Below, piece after piece: positions 1 through 6,034 of a stretch of 6,264 nt of DNA. Both the position numbers and the translations under genes were made by a program. The notes beneath the pieces were generated by a model that searched no databases, was not told where the DNA came from, and saw nothing but the letters and a program-made list of their open reading frames with translations. The DNA is taken from positions 1 through 6,264 of the forward strand of contig CAZSDW010000087.1 in NCBI GenBank assembly GCA_964605705.1, written 5' to 3'. Positions within the stretch are counted from its first letter, which is position 1. Each line of letters starts with the position of its first letter. Source of the DNA: CAZSDW01 sp964605705. Lineage in GTDB: Bacteria; Fidelibacterota; UBA2242.

Positions 1-481
1 CATCAAGATAAAATTTCATTCCGTCTAAGCCCCATGTAAAAACAACATGATACCATTTGTTCGCAGGAAGTACAAATGTTTGCTCAGTACTAATCCAAGT
101 AGAATCCCCACTCATTGTAGCACCTATTTCATTATCTGAATTAACAAATAAAGATAAATAGTTTGAACTTCCACTCCTATCCGATAAAAAACGCTGAATA
201 CCAGAACCAGTCCGGTAAATCCACATAGAAAAAGTTCCATTCTTAGTATTCCATCCTTGCCCAATATTGATGTTATCATCATCAAAACTATACGCACTAT
301 CCACTTTGCCAAATCGATCTATGGCCAACGTCGCACCATTCACAGTTCCATCATTGCCATTTCCACTTTCATCATTTGCGTTGCTGTTGAAGGGGTAATA
401 GGCAACAAGATCAGGTTCTTCTATGGGCCAACCACCTTCATGAAAAAGTGAATCAATCTCTAATTGAGTCAATGTTCGATT
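1..481 (-). pseudogene. Second LamG-like module, frameshifted continuation, cut by left edge
   Basis: Reading the minus strand from about 481 to position 2 gives roughly 160 codons without a stop, but no start codon heads it because it is the frameshifted continuation of the module at 481-1011. It begins NRTLTQLEIDSLFHEGGW, the usual tail of a LamG domain (after 'DIRIY'), then a new module opens with LVAYYPFNSNANDESGNG and DGTVNGATLAIDRFG. Later come a 'GTFSMWIYR' strand and a 'NKWYHVVFTWGLDGMKFYLD' strand, typical of concanavalin A-like/LamG jelly-roll domains. Such domains bind carbohydrate or other surface ligands in exported multidomain proteins. The link to the upstream frame needs one extra base between 481 and 483, turning TAA-ATC into TA(Y)-AAT. 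The module is incomplete because the window ends. It could be a true pseudogene, a sequencing indel, or rarely programmed frameshifting. Confidence 0.7.
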
Positions 482-1011
482 TAGATACGGATATCATCAA
501 TAGAGCCTTTAAAATCATCATCTCCATTGATTGGTCTTTGGCCGATATGGATATCATTAGTCGAATAAGATATTGGATTCGAATTTGAATTTTCAGCGAC
601 TAAAACAGAGTTGACATATACTCTGGAATATCCATTCCCGTGCGTAGTACTGATAAAATACCATCCAGTTGTATCAATCTCGACTGATGAGGATAGTCCT
701 GCACCATTGACAATTAAGCAAACTGGTCTAGAATAATCAGTTCCGATTGTGATTAACTCCCATGCATTGCCTTCAGAAATGATCCTGGGATTTGTACGTC
801 CTCCAATTTCCATTTTTACCCAGGCACATATTGAAATCATCGTTGGTTTTAATTGATCAGAATGATATATTTGAATAAAATCATCAACGCCATCAAAATT
901 GTAAGCACAATTCTCATTACCAAATCGATCAAGTGTCAGTGTTGCTCCATTGACTGTACCGTCAGTCCCATTCCGCTTTATCGGAACGAACTGCGGTGAT
1001 ATGATGAACAT
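481..1011 (-). CDS. LamG/concanavalin A-like domain protein fragment
   Basis: This 176-codon frame encodes one LamG-like jelly-roll module. From residue 14 it reads NGTDGTVNGATLTLDRFG, then 'AYNFDGVDDFIQI', a 'SICAWVKM' strand, 'GWYFISTTHGNGYSRVYVNSVL' and a C-terminal 'FKGSIDDIRI', the canonical order of this fold. It stops exactly where the family continues with 'YNR..L...EI', and that continuation lies in another frame directly downstream. The first 13 residues do not resemble the family, and the opening strand (AYYPFN..ANDESG in the neighbouring module) is missing. The ATG at 1011 is therefore probably a chance start inside a decayed gene, and no signal peptide is visible. Small indels around 970-990 (a GATAAAGCGG stretch resembling GATGAAAGCGG) could restore the missing strand, but this is speculative. 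Intact versions usually belong to secreted adhesins or enzymes; this copy's role is unknown and it is probably non-functional. Confidence 0.7.
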   Translation of the reverse strand: MFIISPQFVPIKRNGTDGTVNGATLTLDRFGNENCAYNFDGVDDFIQIYHSDQLKPTMISICAWVKMEIGGRTNPRIISEGNAWELITIGTDYSRPVCLIVNGAGLSSSVEIDTTGWYFISTTHGNGYSRVYVNSVLVAENSNSNPISYSTNDIHIGQRPINGDDDFKGSIDDIRI

Positions 1012-1166
1012 TGCCCAATATTCTGAAGATTTACCGCATTAGTAAATGTAAAAGAATATTTTTGAAAATTAAGGATTCTTTCATTACTAAAATTTTTAGA
1101 TGACCTGATTTAATGGTTATTCCGATCAAACCGGATACCGATTCCGGGAGCATTCGGAAATTTATC

Positions 1167-1183
1167 AATACCAATTTGGTATT
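1167..1183. repeat. 17-bp palindrome AATACCAATTTGGTATT
   Basis: Two perfect 8-bp arms flank a single central T. The size and symmetry fit a binding site for a dimeric DNA-binding protein, or a small hairpin without a T-tract. It lies about 110 bp before the tRNA-like fragment and 155 bp beyond the start of the LamG fragment. No regulator gene is in the window, so the role is unknown. Confidence 0.5.
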
Positions 1184-1278
1184 CTGATTTCTCATTCAAA
1201 TATACTGACTAGACTTTAAAGAGATTTAAAAACCGGATAAATCCTGGATACACTTTGTTTTTTCACGACGGGAACACT

Positions 1279-1325
1279 TAGGACTCATAATCCGTCGGTT
1301 CGGGGTTCAAATCCCCGGGGGCCCA
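1279..1325 (+). tRNA. Partial tRNA-Met-like (CAT anticodon), 3' half only
   Basis: The plus strand carries a recognisable tRNA 3' half. The anticodon loop is CTCATAA at 1284-1290 with anticodon CAT at 1286-1288. A five-base variable region CGGTT follows (1296-1300), then a perfect T arm with stem CGGGG/CCCCG and loop TTCAAAT (1301-1317), acceptor strand GGGGCCC (1318-1324) and discriminator A (1325). No CCA is encoded; CTTTTT follows directly. The anticodon stem is only partly paired (three inner pairs good, two outer pairs mismatched). Upstream there is no D arm and no GGGCCCC 5' acceptor strand. It therefore cannot fold as a working tRNA. CAT fits elongator Met, or Ile2 if the C were modified to lysidine. 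The most likely origin is the 3' repeat left when an integrative element inserted into a tRNA gene; simple gene decay is the alternative. Confidence 0.65.
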
Positions 1326-1334
1326 CTTTTTATA

Positions 1335-1376
1335 ATTGCAGATTTTAGATTGCAGATTTTAGATTTCAAATTTTAA
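1335..1376. repeat. 14-bp tandem repeat, three units
   Basis: ATTGCAGATTTTAG occurs twice back to back (1335-1348 and 1349-1362). A third copy, ATTTCAAATTTTAA (1363-1376), differs at three positions. It starts ten bases after the tRNA-like fragment. Short AT-rich repeats of this kind are common spacers between genes in some environmental bacteria; no function is evident. Confidence 0.7.
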
Positions 1377-1497
1377 TGAAAGATCATTTGGATTCCCTGC
1401 TTGCGAATCGGTGCAAAATGTTAAGCAGAATGTTATATATATCGGTTTCGCTGGGATATTGAATTCACATTCCTAGCTAAATTATTACTATTTTAAA

Positions 1498-3312
1498 TTA
1501 CTCACCCATTGCAGAAAGTGACAATGTCACTACAGAATTAGCCGGCAATCTCAACTGAGATTGAGCATTATAGCTACCGACCCGGACACAATTTTCCGTC
1601 AGGCTGGACCGATAAATATCGCCATCCACGGCATTAAAGTTGTCAAATGAAAGGTCAACCTTGATATCGGTATCAGTCGTTGTATTGATCAGAACGGCTG
1701 TCAATTTCTGATTATCGGGACTGATATAGGCAGAAATTCGCAGACCGGTATTTTCCGTAGTCGCTTCCACCCGCTGCCAACCGTTATAAATGAAAGCCGA
1801 ATAATGTTTGAATGTATAGTAGGTCGGTTTGATAGTATAGGTATATTGGTCATCCATGCTCAGTAAACCGGTTCCGGGCGCCCAGAACAGATCCCAGTAC
1901 AGGTAGGCTGATGCTTCTAATACTGTCATGGCATTATGGATCACAAGCGCCGTATTGATCGCATCTGCCCAGGTGCCCGGATCCTCCTCGAACTCGGTCT
2001 GAAAAATCGGTAAGTTGCCGTGGGCATCAATGAATTCACGCAGACTGGTCATCCGCGGAATAAACCGGTCAGGCGCAATTCCACAACCACTGCAATCATA
2101 GAGATGATGGGCATAGCCGTAAACATGAGACGGGTCATCGAGGTTCAGCAGATAATCATGACCGTTGCCAAGTCCCGAAGATTCCGGCGCCAGCATCTTG
2201 GGCATATTATCACCCATTTTCGAATGCAGTTTCTGCCAGACCGTTTCGAAGGCAATATCATAGGCAGCAAATTCATCACCTGAAGTATCAGATGGGAAAA
2301 ACCGGCAGGAATTCCAGGGTGCTTCATAATCGAGTTCATTCTGGACATTAATATAGTCCGCTTTGACGCCTGCTTTCGCGTAGGCGGCGAGGCTTTTGTA
2401 CCACCAGTCAGCGAATTCAGCGTACATAAACTTCCCTTTTTTCTTTTTAAGGGTTCCGCCAATTGTGTTGTCGTTACTTTTCAAATAGGCTGGTGGTGAC
2501 CAGGAGGTAATCATGATTTTCAGATCGTGGTCCGTTACGGCTTCGGCACACTTCACTATTTCCGCAGTTTCTTTAAAAGAATTCGGTTCCATTTTGTAAT
2601 TGTTCCGAATCCGGAATATATCCAGACCAAGGTCCCTGAACAGCAATTTACACAGTTCGTCTTTTTCTTTATGATCAACGAAATTCATGGTGTAGTAAGC
2701 TCCGGATGCTCCGAAACCTTCTATTTTCTGATGACGAATATTGACATCAATTTTGGCAGTTCCTTTCGGCTTTGCTGGAACGACTTCGGGTGCATCGGCG
2801 ACCGGCCCATATACAACCACATCATCGACATAAAAATTCACACCTGGCAGCGGTCCTTCAAAATAGACATCCAGAACCGACAGTGTGCCGGTTACATTCA
2901 GCGTAAATTCACCGGACAGTTGCAGCCAGGCAGTGTCCGTAGCCATTGCTCTGGCGACACCGATATACCGGGTACCATTGTCATCCTGTTGCTCAAAGGA
3001 GATGGCAACTTCATCGCTGGCGGCATTATCGAGTTTTACCCAGCCGGAAACCTGATAGGTTGATCCGTCAACCATCTTACCAAAAAGGGACTGTTTGATT
3101 CCCTGCCAGTTCGCCCCTCTCTCAATCGCTTTGCCACTGCCTCTGCCACTGTGAACGTCAGACGAAACGGCTTTGATAGCACAGGTTCGATCATACCAGC
3201 CCTCCCTCCCGCTTTCGAAACCGGGATTAACGACAATGTTATCATCACCGTATGCATTGATCATTAATAAAATAAACGAAAAAAATGAAATCATTGAAGA
3301 TTTGAGAGACAT
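1498..3312 (-). CDS. Secreted GH30-family glycoside hydrolase with N-terminal carbohydrate-binding module
   Basis: This 604-residue protein is predicted to be an exported hydrolase of a beta-linked polysaccharide, most likely xylan or glucuronoxylan. Residues 1-22 form a signal peptide (Lys4, hydrophobic core 8-19, cleavage near A20-G22) without a lipobox cysteine. Residues 25-170 resemble the CBM4/CBM9/CBM22 beta-sandwich: NPGFESG..GW at 29-39, ANWQGI at 67-72, YQVSGWVKL at 86-94, FYVDDVVVYG at 160-169. A Pro-rich linker follows. Residues 186-505 form the GH30 (clan A) barrel, with KIEGFGAS at 196-203, SWSPPAYLKSN at 270-280, acid/base Glu326 in INVQNE, APE at 375-377 and nucleophile Glu440 in FQTE. 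Residues 495-518 (KPTYY..HYSAF...GWQRVEAT) lead into the C-terminal beta domain typical of GH30. The ATG has an AAAGGGG ribosome site eight bases upstream. No secretion-system tail or cell-wall anchor is visible. GH30 also includes glucosylceramidases and beta-1,6-glucanases, so family is firm but substrate is inferred. Confidence 0.88.
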   Translation of the reverse strand: MSLKSSMISFFSFILLMINAYGDDNIVVNPGFESGREGWYDRTCAIKAVSSDVHSGRGSGKAIERGANWQGIKQSLFGKMVDGSTYQVSGWVKLDNAASDEVAISFEQQDDNGTRYIGVARAMATDTAWLQLSGEFTLNVTGTLSVLDVYFEGPLPGVNFYVDDVVVYGPVADAPEVVPAKPKGTAKIDVNIRHQKIEGFGASGAYYTMNFVDHKEKDELCKLLFRDLGLDIFRIRNNYKMEPNSFKETAEIVKCAEAVTDHDLKIMITSWSPPAYLKSNDNTIGGTLKKKKGKFMYAEFADWWYKSLAAYAKAGVKADYINVQNELDYEAPWNSCRFFPSDTSGDEFAAYDIAFETVWQKLHSKMGDNMPKMLAPESSGLGNGHDYLLNLDDPSHVYGYAHHLYDCSGCGIAPDRFIPRMTSLREFIDAHGNLPIFQTEFEEDPGTWADAINTALVIHNAMTVLEASAYLYWDLFWAPGTGLLSMDDQYTYTIKPTYYTFKHYSAFIYNGWQRVEATTENTGLRISAYISPDNQKLTAVLINTTTDTDIKVDLSFDNFNAVDGDIYRSSLTENCVRVGSYNAQSQLRLPANSVVTLSLSAMGE

Positions 3313-3336
3313 GTTATTTCCCCTTTTTTCAAATTT

Positions 3337-3414
3337 TTATACGCTGTCACGATCAATAAAGAAATATAGATATGTCATATTCAATTCCGCACCATTATAA
3401 AGTAATATTTCCAT
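3337..3414 (-). CDS. Possible 25-residue small ORF upstream of the GH30 gene
   Basis: An ATG at 3414 has GGAG six bases upstream (CTCC at 3421-3424 on the plus strand). It opens a frame of 25 codons beginning MEILLYNGAELNMTYLYFF and ending in TAA 24 bases before the GH30 start. Ribosome-site spacing and position would suit a leader peptide or small protein. Against it, the peptide resembles nothing I recognise, and a perfect TATAAT lies inside the frame at 3394-3399. If that is the GH30 promoter, this frame would sit largely upstream of the transcript start. Listed as a weak candidate only. Confidence 0.2.
   Translation of the reverse strand: MEILLYNGAELNMTYLYFFIDRDSV
3394..3399 (-). promoter_or_regulatory. 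Candidate -10 box (TATAAT) for the GH30 gene
   Basis: The minus strand carries a perfect TATAAT 82 bp before the GH30 start codon. No good -35 lies at 16-18 bp; the nearest TTG-type hexamer, TTGGAG (3421-3426), is 21 bp away. The box lies below a terminator-like hairpin that ends the operon to the right, where a separate promoter is expected. If it is used, the 5' leader would be about 75 nt. Confidence 0.3.
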
Positions 3415-3433
3415 TGTAATCTCCAACCAAAAC

Positions 3434-3448
3434 TTGTATTCCGTACAA
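3434..3448. promoter_or_regulatory. Operator-like inverted repeat TTGTATTCCGTACAA
   Basis: Arms TTGTA and TACAA are separated by five bases. The site lies 35-50 bp upstream of the TATAAT candidate of the GH30 gene and touches the T-tract of the neighbouring terminator-like hairpin. It could bind a dimeric regulator controlling the glycosidase gene. Arms of five bases are short enough to arise by chance. Confidence 0.25.
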
Positions 3449-3473
3449 AAAGAGCGGTTTGCGATCTGCCGCT
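3447..3473 (-). terminator. Rho-independent-type terminator after the kinase-hydrolase operon
   Basis: On the minus strand, 50 bases after the hydrolase stop, AGCGG and CCGCT form a 5-bp GC-rich stem around an 11-base loop, followed by CTTTTT. The stem is short and the loop long, so this is a modest terminator. Its position between the hydrolase stop and the GH30 promoter region supports two separate transcription units. Confidence 0.45.
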
Positions 3474-3522
3474 TAGTGCTGATTCTTACTGCGGATACGT
3501 GGTTTCAAACTATTGCAGTCAG

Positions 3523-4392
3523 TTATAATTCCCCGATATACTTCCGAATCTCCCCCACTACCGCCGGACTGTGACTATTGCTGTTGATTTCCATATCAAT
3601 GGTTTTTCCAAGCGGCAGCAGCGTACTGATTTTCCGAATATTTTCATGGTCGTGCAATTCATCTTTTGAGGCGCTGACCAGAAGCGCCGGAATTTGAATA
3701 TCCGGCAATCTTGACCAGATTTCGTACTTGACAAACTCAAGCATTGCCTTTTTCAGTTTCCAGGGATTTGCCGCCTCGAGATTGCGGCAATACTTTTCGT
3801 ACTGTGCCCGGTCATTATGAACATCCAGACGAAAATTCCGCAAATACCATTTTATGATCGGTTTCATAATGAGATAAAACTTCGGTGGAAACAGGTAAAT
3901 TACAATATGCCAGAAGGTCGGAACGTAAAAAACAGCATTGACGCCGATCAGCACCAGGCACAGTGGTTTTCGGTTCAGGAAACGACAGCTATCAACAATT
4001 GCCGTCGCGCCCAGCGAACTGCCGCACAGAATAAAATTCCCGTCACTCAGGATTAAAGCATCAACCACAGAAGCGATATCCCGCGCAAAATCCTCGACCC
4101 GATAGCGGACTTTTCCATTAATTACAGAAGAATTTTTCTCACGTGTCTCGACATAGTAAACCGGAAAATCCCGGCTCATTTCGATCAGCACGTCTCTCCA
4201 GCCGGAAATCATTGAAATCCAGCCGGACACAAAAATAATCGCCGGATGATGAGTTTCCTTCGCCGGCATAAATGTAATCACCCTCAATTTCACCCGTTCA
4301 TTGACGGCAATCAGAGTTTCATTAAAATTAATTCCCCGGGCTCTGAATTCCGTTAAATCATCCATTATGTTTTTAATGTGATTTTGTCTCAC
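3523..4392 (-). CDS. Alpha/beta hydrolase family protein, cytoplasmic
   Basis: A 289-residue alpha/beta-fold hydrolase. Residues 50-58 (PAIIFVSGW) form the strand and oxyanion-hole region. The nucleophile elbow GSSLG at 124-128 places the serine at 126, the acid is probably Asp244 (SASKDELHD), and the histidine is His274 in NSHS, so the triad is complete and in order. No signal peptide is seen; the aromatic/hydrophobic stretch at 150-176 (VNAVFYVPTFWHIVIYLF) looks like a lid or cap rather than a clear membrane anchor. The longest frame starts with GTG at 4392, 20 bases inside the kinase gene. An ATG at 4365 (residue 10) lies seven bases after the kinase stop and is an equally good start, giving 280 residues. 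Neither has a strong ribosome site, which suggests translational coupling. The family includes esterases, lipases and peptidases; the substrate cannot be read from sequence, but coexpression with the kinase suggests an ester or acyl intermediate of sugar uptake. Confidence 0.8.
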   Translation of the reverse strand: MRQNHIKNIMDDLTEFRARGINFNETLIAVNERVKLRVITFMPAKETHHPAIIFVSGWISMISGWRDVLIEMSRDFPVYYVETREKNSSVINGKVRYRVEDFARDIASVVDALILSDGNFILCGSSLGATAIVDSCRFLNRKPLCLVLIGVNAVFYVPTFWHIVIYLFPPKFYLIMKPIIKWYLRNFRLDVHNDRAQYEKYCRNLEAANPWKLKKAMLEFVKYEIWSRLPDIQIPALLVSASKDELHDHENIRKISTLLPLGKTIDMEINSNSHSPAVVGEIRKYIGEL

Positions 4393-5959
4393 TGTTCATC
4401 ATTGCGTGCCATTTACGATTCTGCTTGTACAGTTTTTTGAAAGCATTAAAATGTTTGTCGTACAACACTCGGTTTCCAGGATTTGGATTATAACTGTTTT
4501 TGATCTTTATGTATTTCCCGATCTCCTCGAAGGATTTAATATATCCCAGGGAGATACTGGCAAGCAGCGCGACGCCTTTCCCGGCTGCCAGCTGCGGATC
4601 AGTGACCTGATGGATAGTTCGGTCAGTAATATCGGCGATAATCTGACACCAGGTATCACTCATCGCTCCGCCGCCAACAAAGTTCAATTCATCGACGTGA
4701 CCAAACAATTTTTCCATGACTTCAAGCGCCCAGCGAATATTCATGGCAATGCCTTCAAAGACCGCCCGGACGATGTGATCGCGGGTATGGTTCAGACCAA
4801 GATTATAAATTCCACCCCGGAGCGTATCGTCATTCAACGGGCAACGTTCGCCATACATCCAGGGTGTGAAAATCAATCCATCCGCACCCGGTTTGACCCG
4901 TTCAACGAGTTTATCCAGAATCTGATATATTTTATCAACGTGATATTCGTCTTTCAGGTCTTTCGCGTGATAGATGACCTTGTTCTTGACCCATTCCAGG
5001 CAGATTCCCATGGTATCCTGCGTCCCGATTCCCAGGTAATATTTCTCCGGATAGGCACTGCCGATACAGCCGGCATAATGCGTAAGGTCAATTTTCCGTT
5101 TAACAAAATGCCCGGCAACGCCGCCACTGGTACCAATCCGGATATGCATTCTGCCATCTTCGACAGCACCGCTGCCCAACGCCGCCCCGGATATATCTCC
5201 CGCACCGGTTATCACGGGTGTTCCCGGTATAATTCCAAGCGCCTCCGCAGCAGCTTCGGTGATTCCTCCGGCGATCTCGCCACTGGCTTTGACTTCGGGC
5301 AATTTTTCCAATTCTATACCCGTCATCTTACAGAGTTTAGGATCCCATTGGTTCCGGTTTTTACGAGTATCCAGCAACCACCAGACAACCGCCAGGTCCG
5401 TTGATTTTACATAATTCCCCGTCATTTTATAGATGATATAATCTTTCGGATCAAGGTATTTATAAGTTTGTTCGATTATTTCCGGCTCGTGTTCCTTCAG
5501 CCAGAGAATTTTACCGATAATGTCTTTCCCGGCTAAACCAGGGGCACCACCGGTTATTCTCAGAAATTTGAGCAACCGAAAAATATTATAGCCCTGTAAC
5601 CGCGGTGCTGTCCAGATTTTCTGCCGCATGATATCGCCGCCGCGGCTGTCCACCCAGGAAATCGCTTTCCGGAGAGGCTTTCCCTCGCGCGATACACAGA
5701 CGAGCCCCTGCATTTGAGATGAAAAGGTGATTCCCACAATGTCTTCCAGGTTGACCCTGGTCTTCCGGACCAATTCCCTGGAGGTTTCACAAATTGCATT
5801 CCACCAGTCCTGCGGCTCCTGCTCGGCAAAACCGGGTTGCGGCATTTCCATCGGATATTCGACTTTCGTCGAATCAATAACATCACCAAAAACCGTCACA
5901 AGCATCGCTTTGTCCGAACTGGTCCCCATGTCATGTGATAAGATATATTTTGTCGCCAT
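4373..5959 (-). CDS. FGGY-family carbohydrate kinase, xylulokinase-like
   Basis: A 528-residue ATP-dependent sugar kinase of the FGGY family, which phosphorylates pentuloses or related sugars in the cytoplasm; family members are usually about 480-550 residues. Visible are the N-terminal phosphate loop HDMGTSSDKAML (9-20), SSQMQG (80-85), WVDSRGGD (102-109), the catalytic base Asp255 in TGAGD, GTSGG (276-280), YGERCP (369-374), and the adenosine-site motif FVGGGAMSDTWCQIIAD (427-443) followed by QLAAGKGVALLA. Compared with E. coli XylB, where Met77, His78, Asp233 and Asn234 contact xylulose, the matching residues here appear to be Met83, Gln84, Asp255 and Ile256; two of four differ, so D-xylulose is not assured. 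An extra stretch around 120-140 (LQGYNIFRLLKFL) separates the lobes' loops. The ATG has a strong AGGGGG ribosome site four bases upstream. It is first in a two-gene operon with the overlapping hydrolase. Confidence 0.85.
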   Translation of the reverse strand: MATKYILSHDMGTSSDKAMLVTVFGDVIDSTKVEYPMEMPQPGFAEQEPQDWWNAICETSRELVRKTRVNLEDIVGITFSSQMQGLVCVSREGKPLRKAISWVDSRGGDIMRQKIWTAPRLQGYNIFRLLKFLRITGGAPGLAGKDIIGKILWLKEHEPEIIEQTYKYLDPKDYIIYKMTGNYVKSTDLAVVWWLLDTRKNRNQWDPKLCKMTGIELEKLPEVKASGEIAGGITEAAAEALGIIPGTPVITGAGDISGAALGSGAVEDGRMHIRIGTSGGVAGHFVKRKIDLTHYAGCIGSAYPEKYYLGIGTQDTMGICLEWVKNKVIYHAKDLKDEYHVDKIYQILDKLVERVKPGADGLIFTPWMYGERCPLNDDTLRGGIYNLGLNHTRDHIVRAVFEGIAMNIRWALEVMEKLFGHVDELNFVGGGAMSDTWCQIIADITDRTIHQVTDPQLAAGKGVALLASISLGYIKSFEEIGKYIKIKNSYNPNPGNRVLYDKHFNAFKKLYKQNRKWHAMMNSETKSH

Positions 5960-5995
5960 TTTTCCCCCTGTTGAATAATCAAATCGTAATGATTA

Positions 5996-6029
5996 AAGAT
6001 AAGCGAATTTATAACAATATTACAACAAT
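5996..6029 (-). promoter_or_regulatory. Candidate promoter and direct repeat upstream of the kinase gene
   Basis: On the minus strand, TTGTAA (6020-6025) and TATCTT (5996-6001) lie 18 bp apart, four of six matches each to the sigma-70 consensus, which would give a leader of about 30 nt. Overlapping the -35 are two near-identical decamers, ATTGTTGTAA and ATTGTTATAA (6020-6029 and 6009-6018), with an 11-bp period. That is about one helical turn and suits an activator or repressor binding the same DNA face. The region is very AT-rich, so chance matches are likely. Confidence 0.25.
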
Positions 6030-6034
6030 TTATC

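Larger units (their letters stand above)
1012..1497. other. Intergenic region, no protein-coding gene seen
   Basis: This 486-bp AT-rich gap separates the broken LamG gene from the 3' end of the GH30 gene. All three reading frames on either strand are interrupted often and none resembles a known protein. It holds a 17-bp palindrome, a tRNA 3'-half fragment and a 14-bp tandem repeat, each listed separately. The decameric string AAACCGGATA occurs at 1128 and 1230, which may be chance. Past the GH30 stop codon I found no convincing hairpin with a T-run, so the end of that transcript is not defined here. Confidence 0.6.

Noticed and set aside
124..312. Separate 62-residue membrane-like minus-strand ORF
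   Set aside because: It is an out-of-frame reading of the LamG continuation, which reads through the same bases in another frame with clear family motifs.
257..451. Plus-strand 64-codon ORF
   Set aside because: It is antisense to the LamG module, without ribosome site or recognisable features.
4..486. Programmed frameshifting in the LamG gene
   Set aside because: No slippery heptamer or downstream structure is apparent at the junction, and the damaged upstream end favours decay or sequencing error.
1250..1325. Complete, functional tRNA gene
   Set aside because: No 5' acceptor strand complementary to GGGGCCC and no D arm exists upstream; the outer anticodon stem is mismatched.
1382..1497. 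Terminator for the GH30 gene
   Set aside because: The only complementary arms seen, GCGAA and TTCGC, are separated by a very long loop and lack a T-tract.
2527..3063. Plus-strand open frame of 178 codons opposite the GH30 gene
   Set aside because: It is antisense to the CBM and barrel N-terminus of the GH30 protein and its translation resembles no family.
4406..5404. Long plus-strand open frame (332 codons) opposite the kinase gene
   Set aside because: It lies wholly antisense to a well-supported FGGY kinase with intact motifs, has no recognisable domain, and no clear ribosome site; it is a by-product of the kinase's codon usage.
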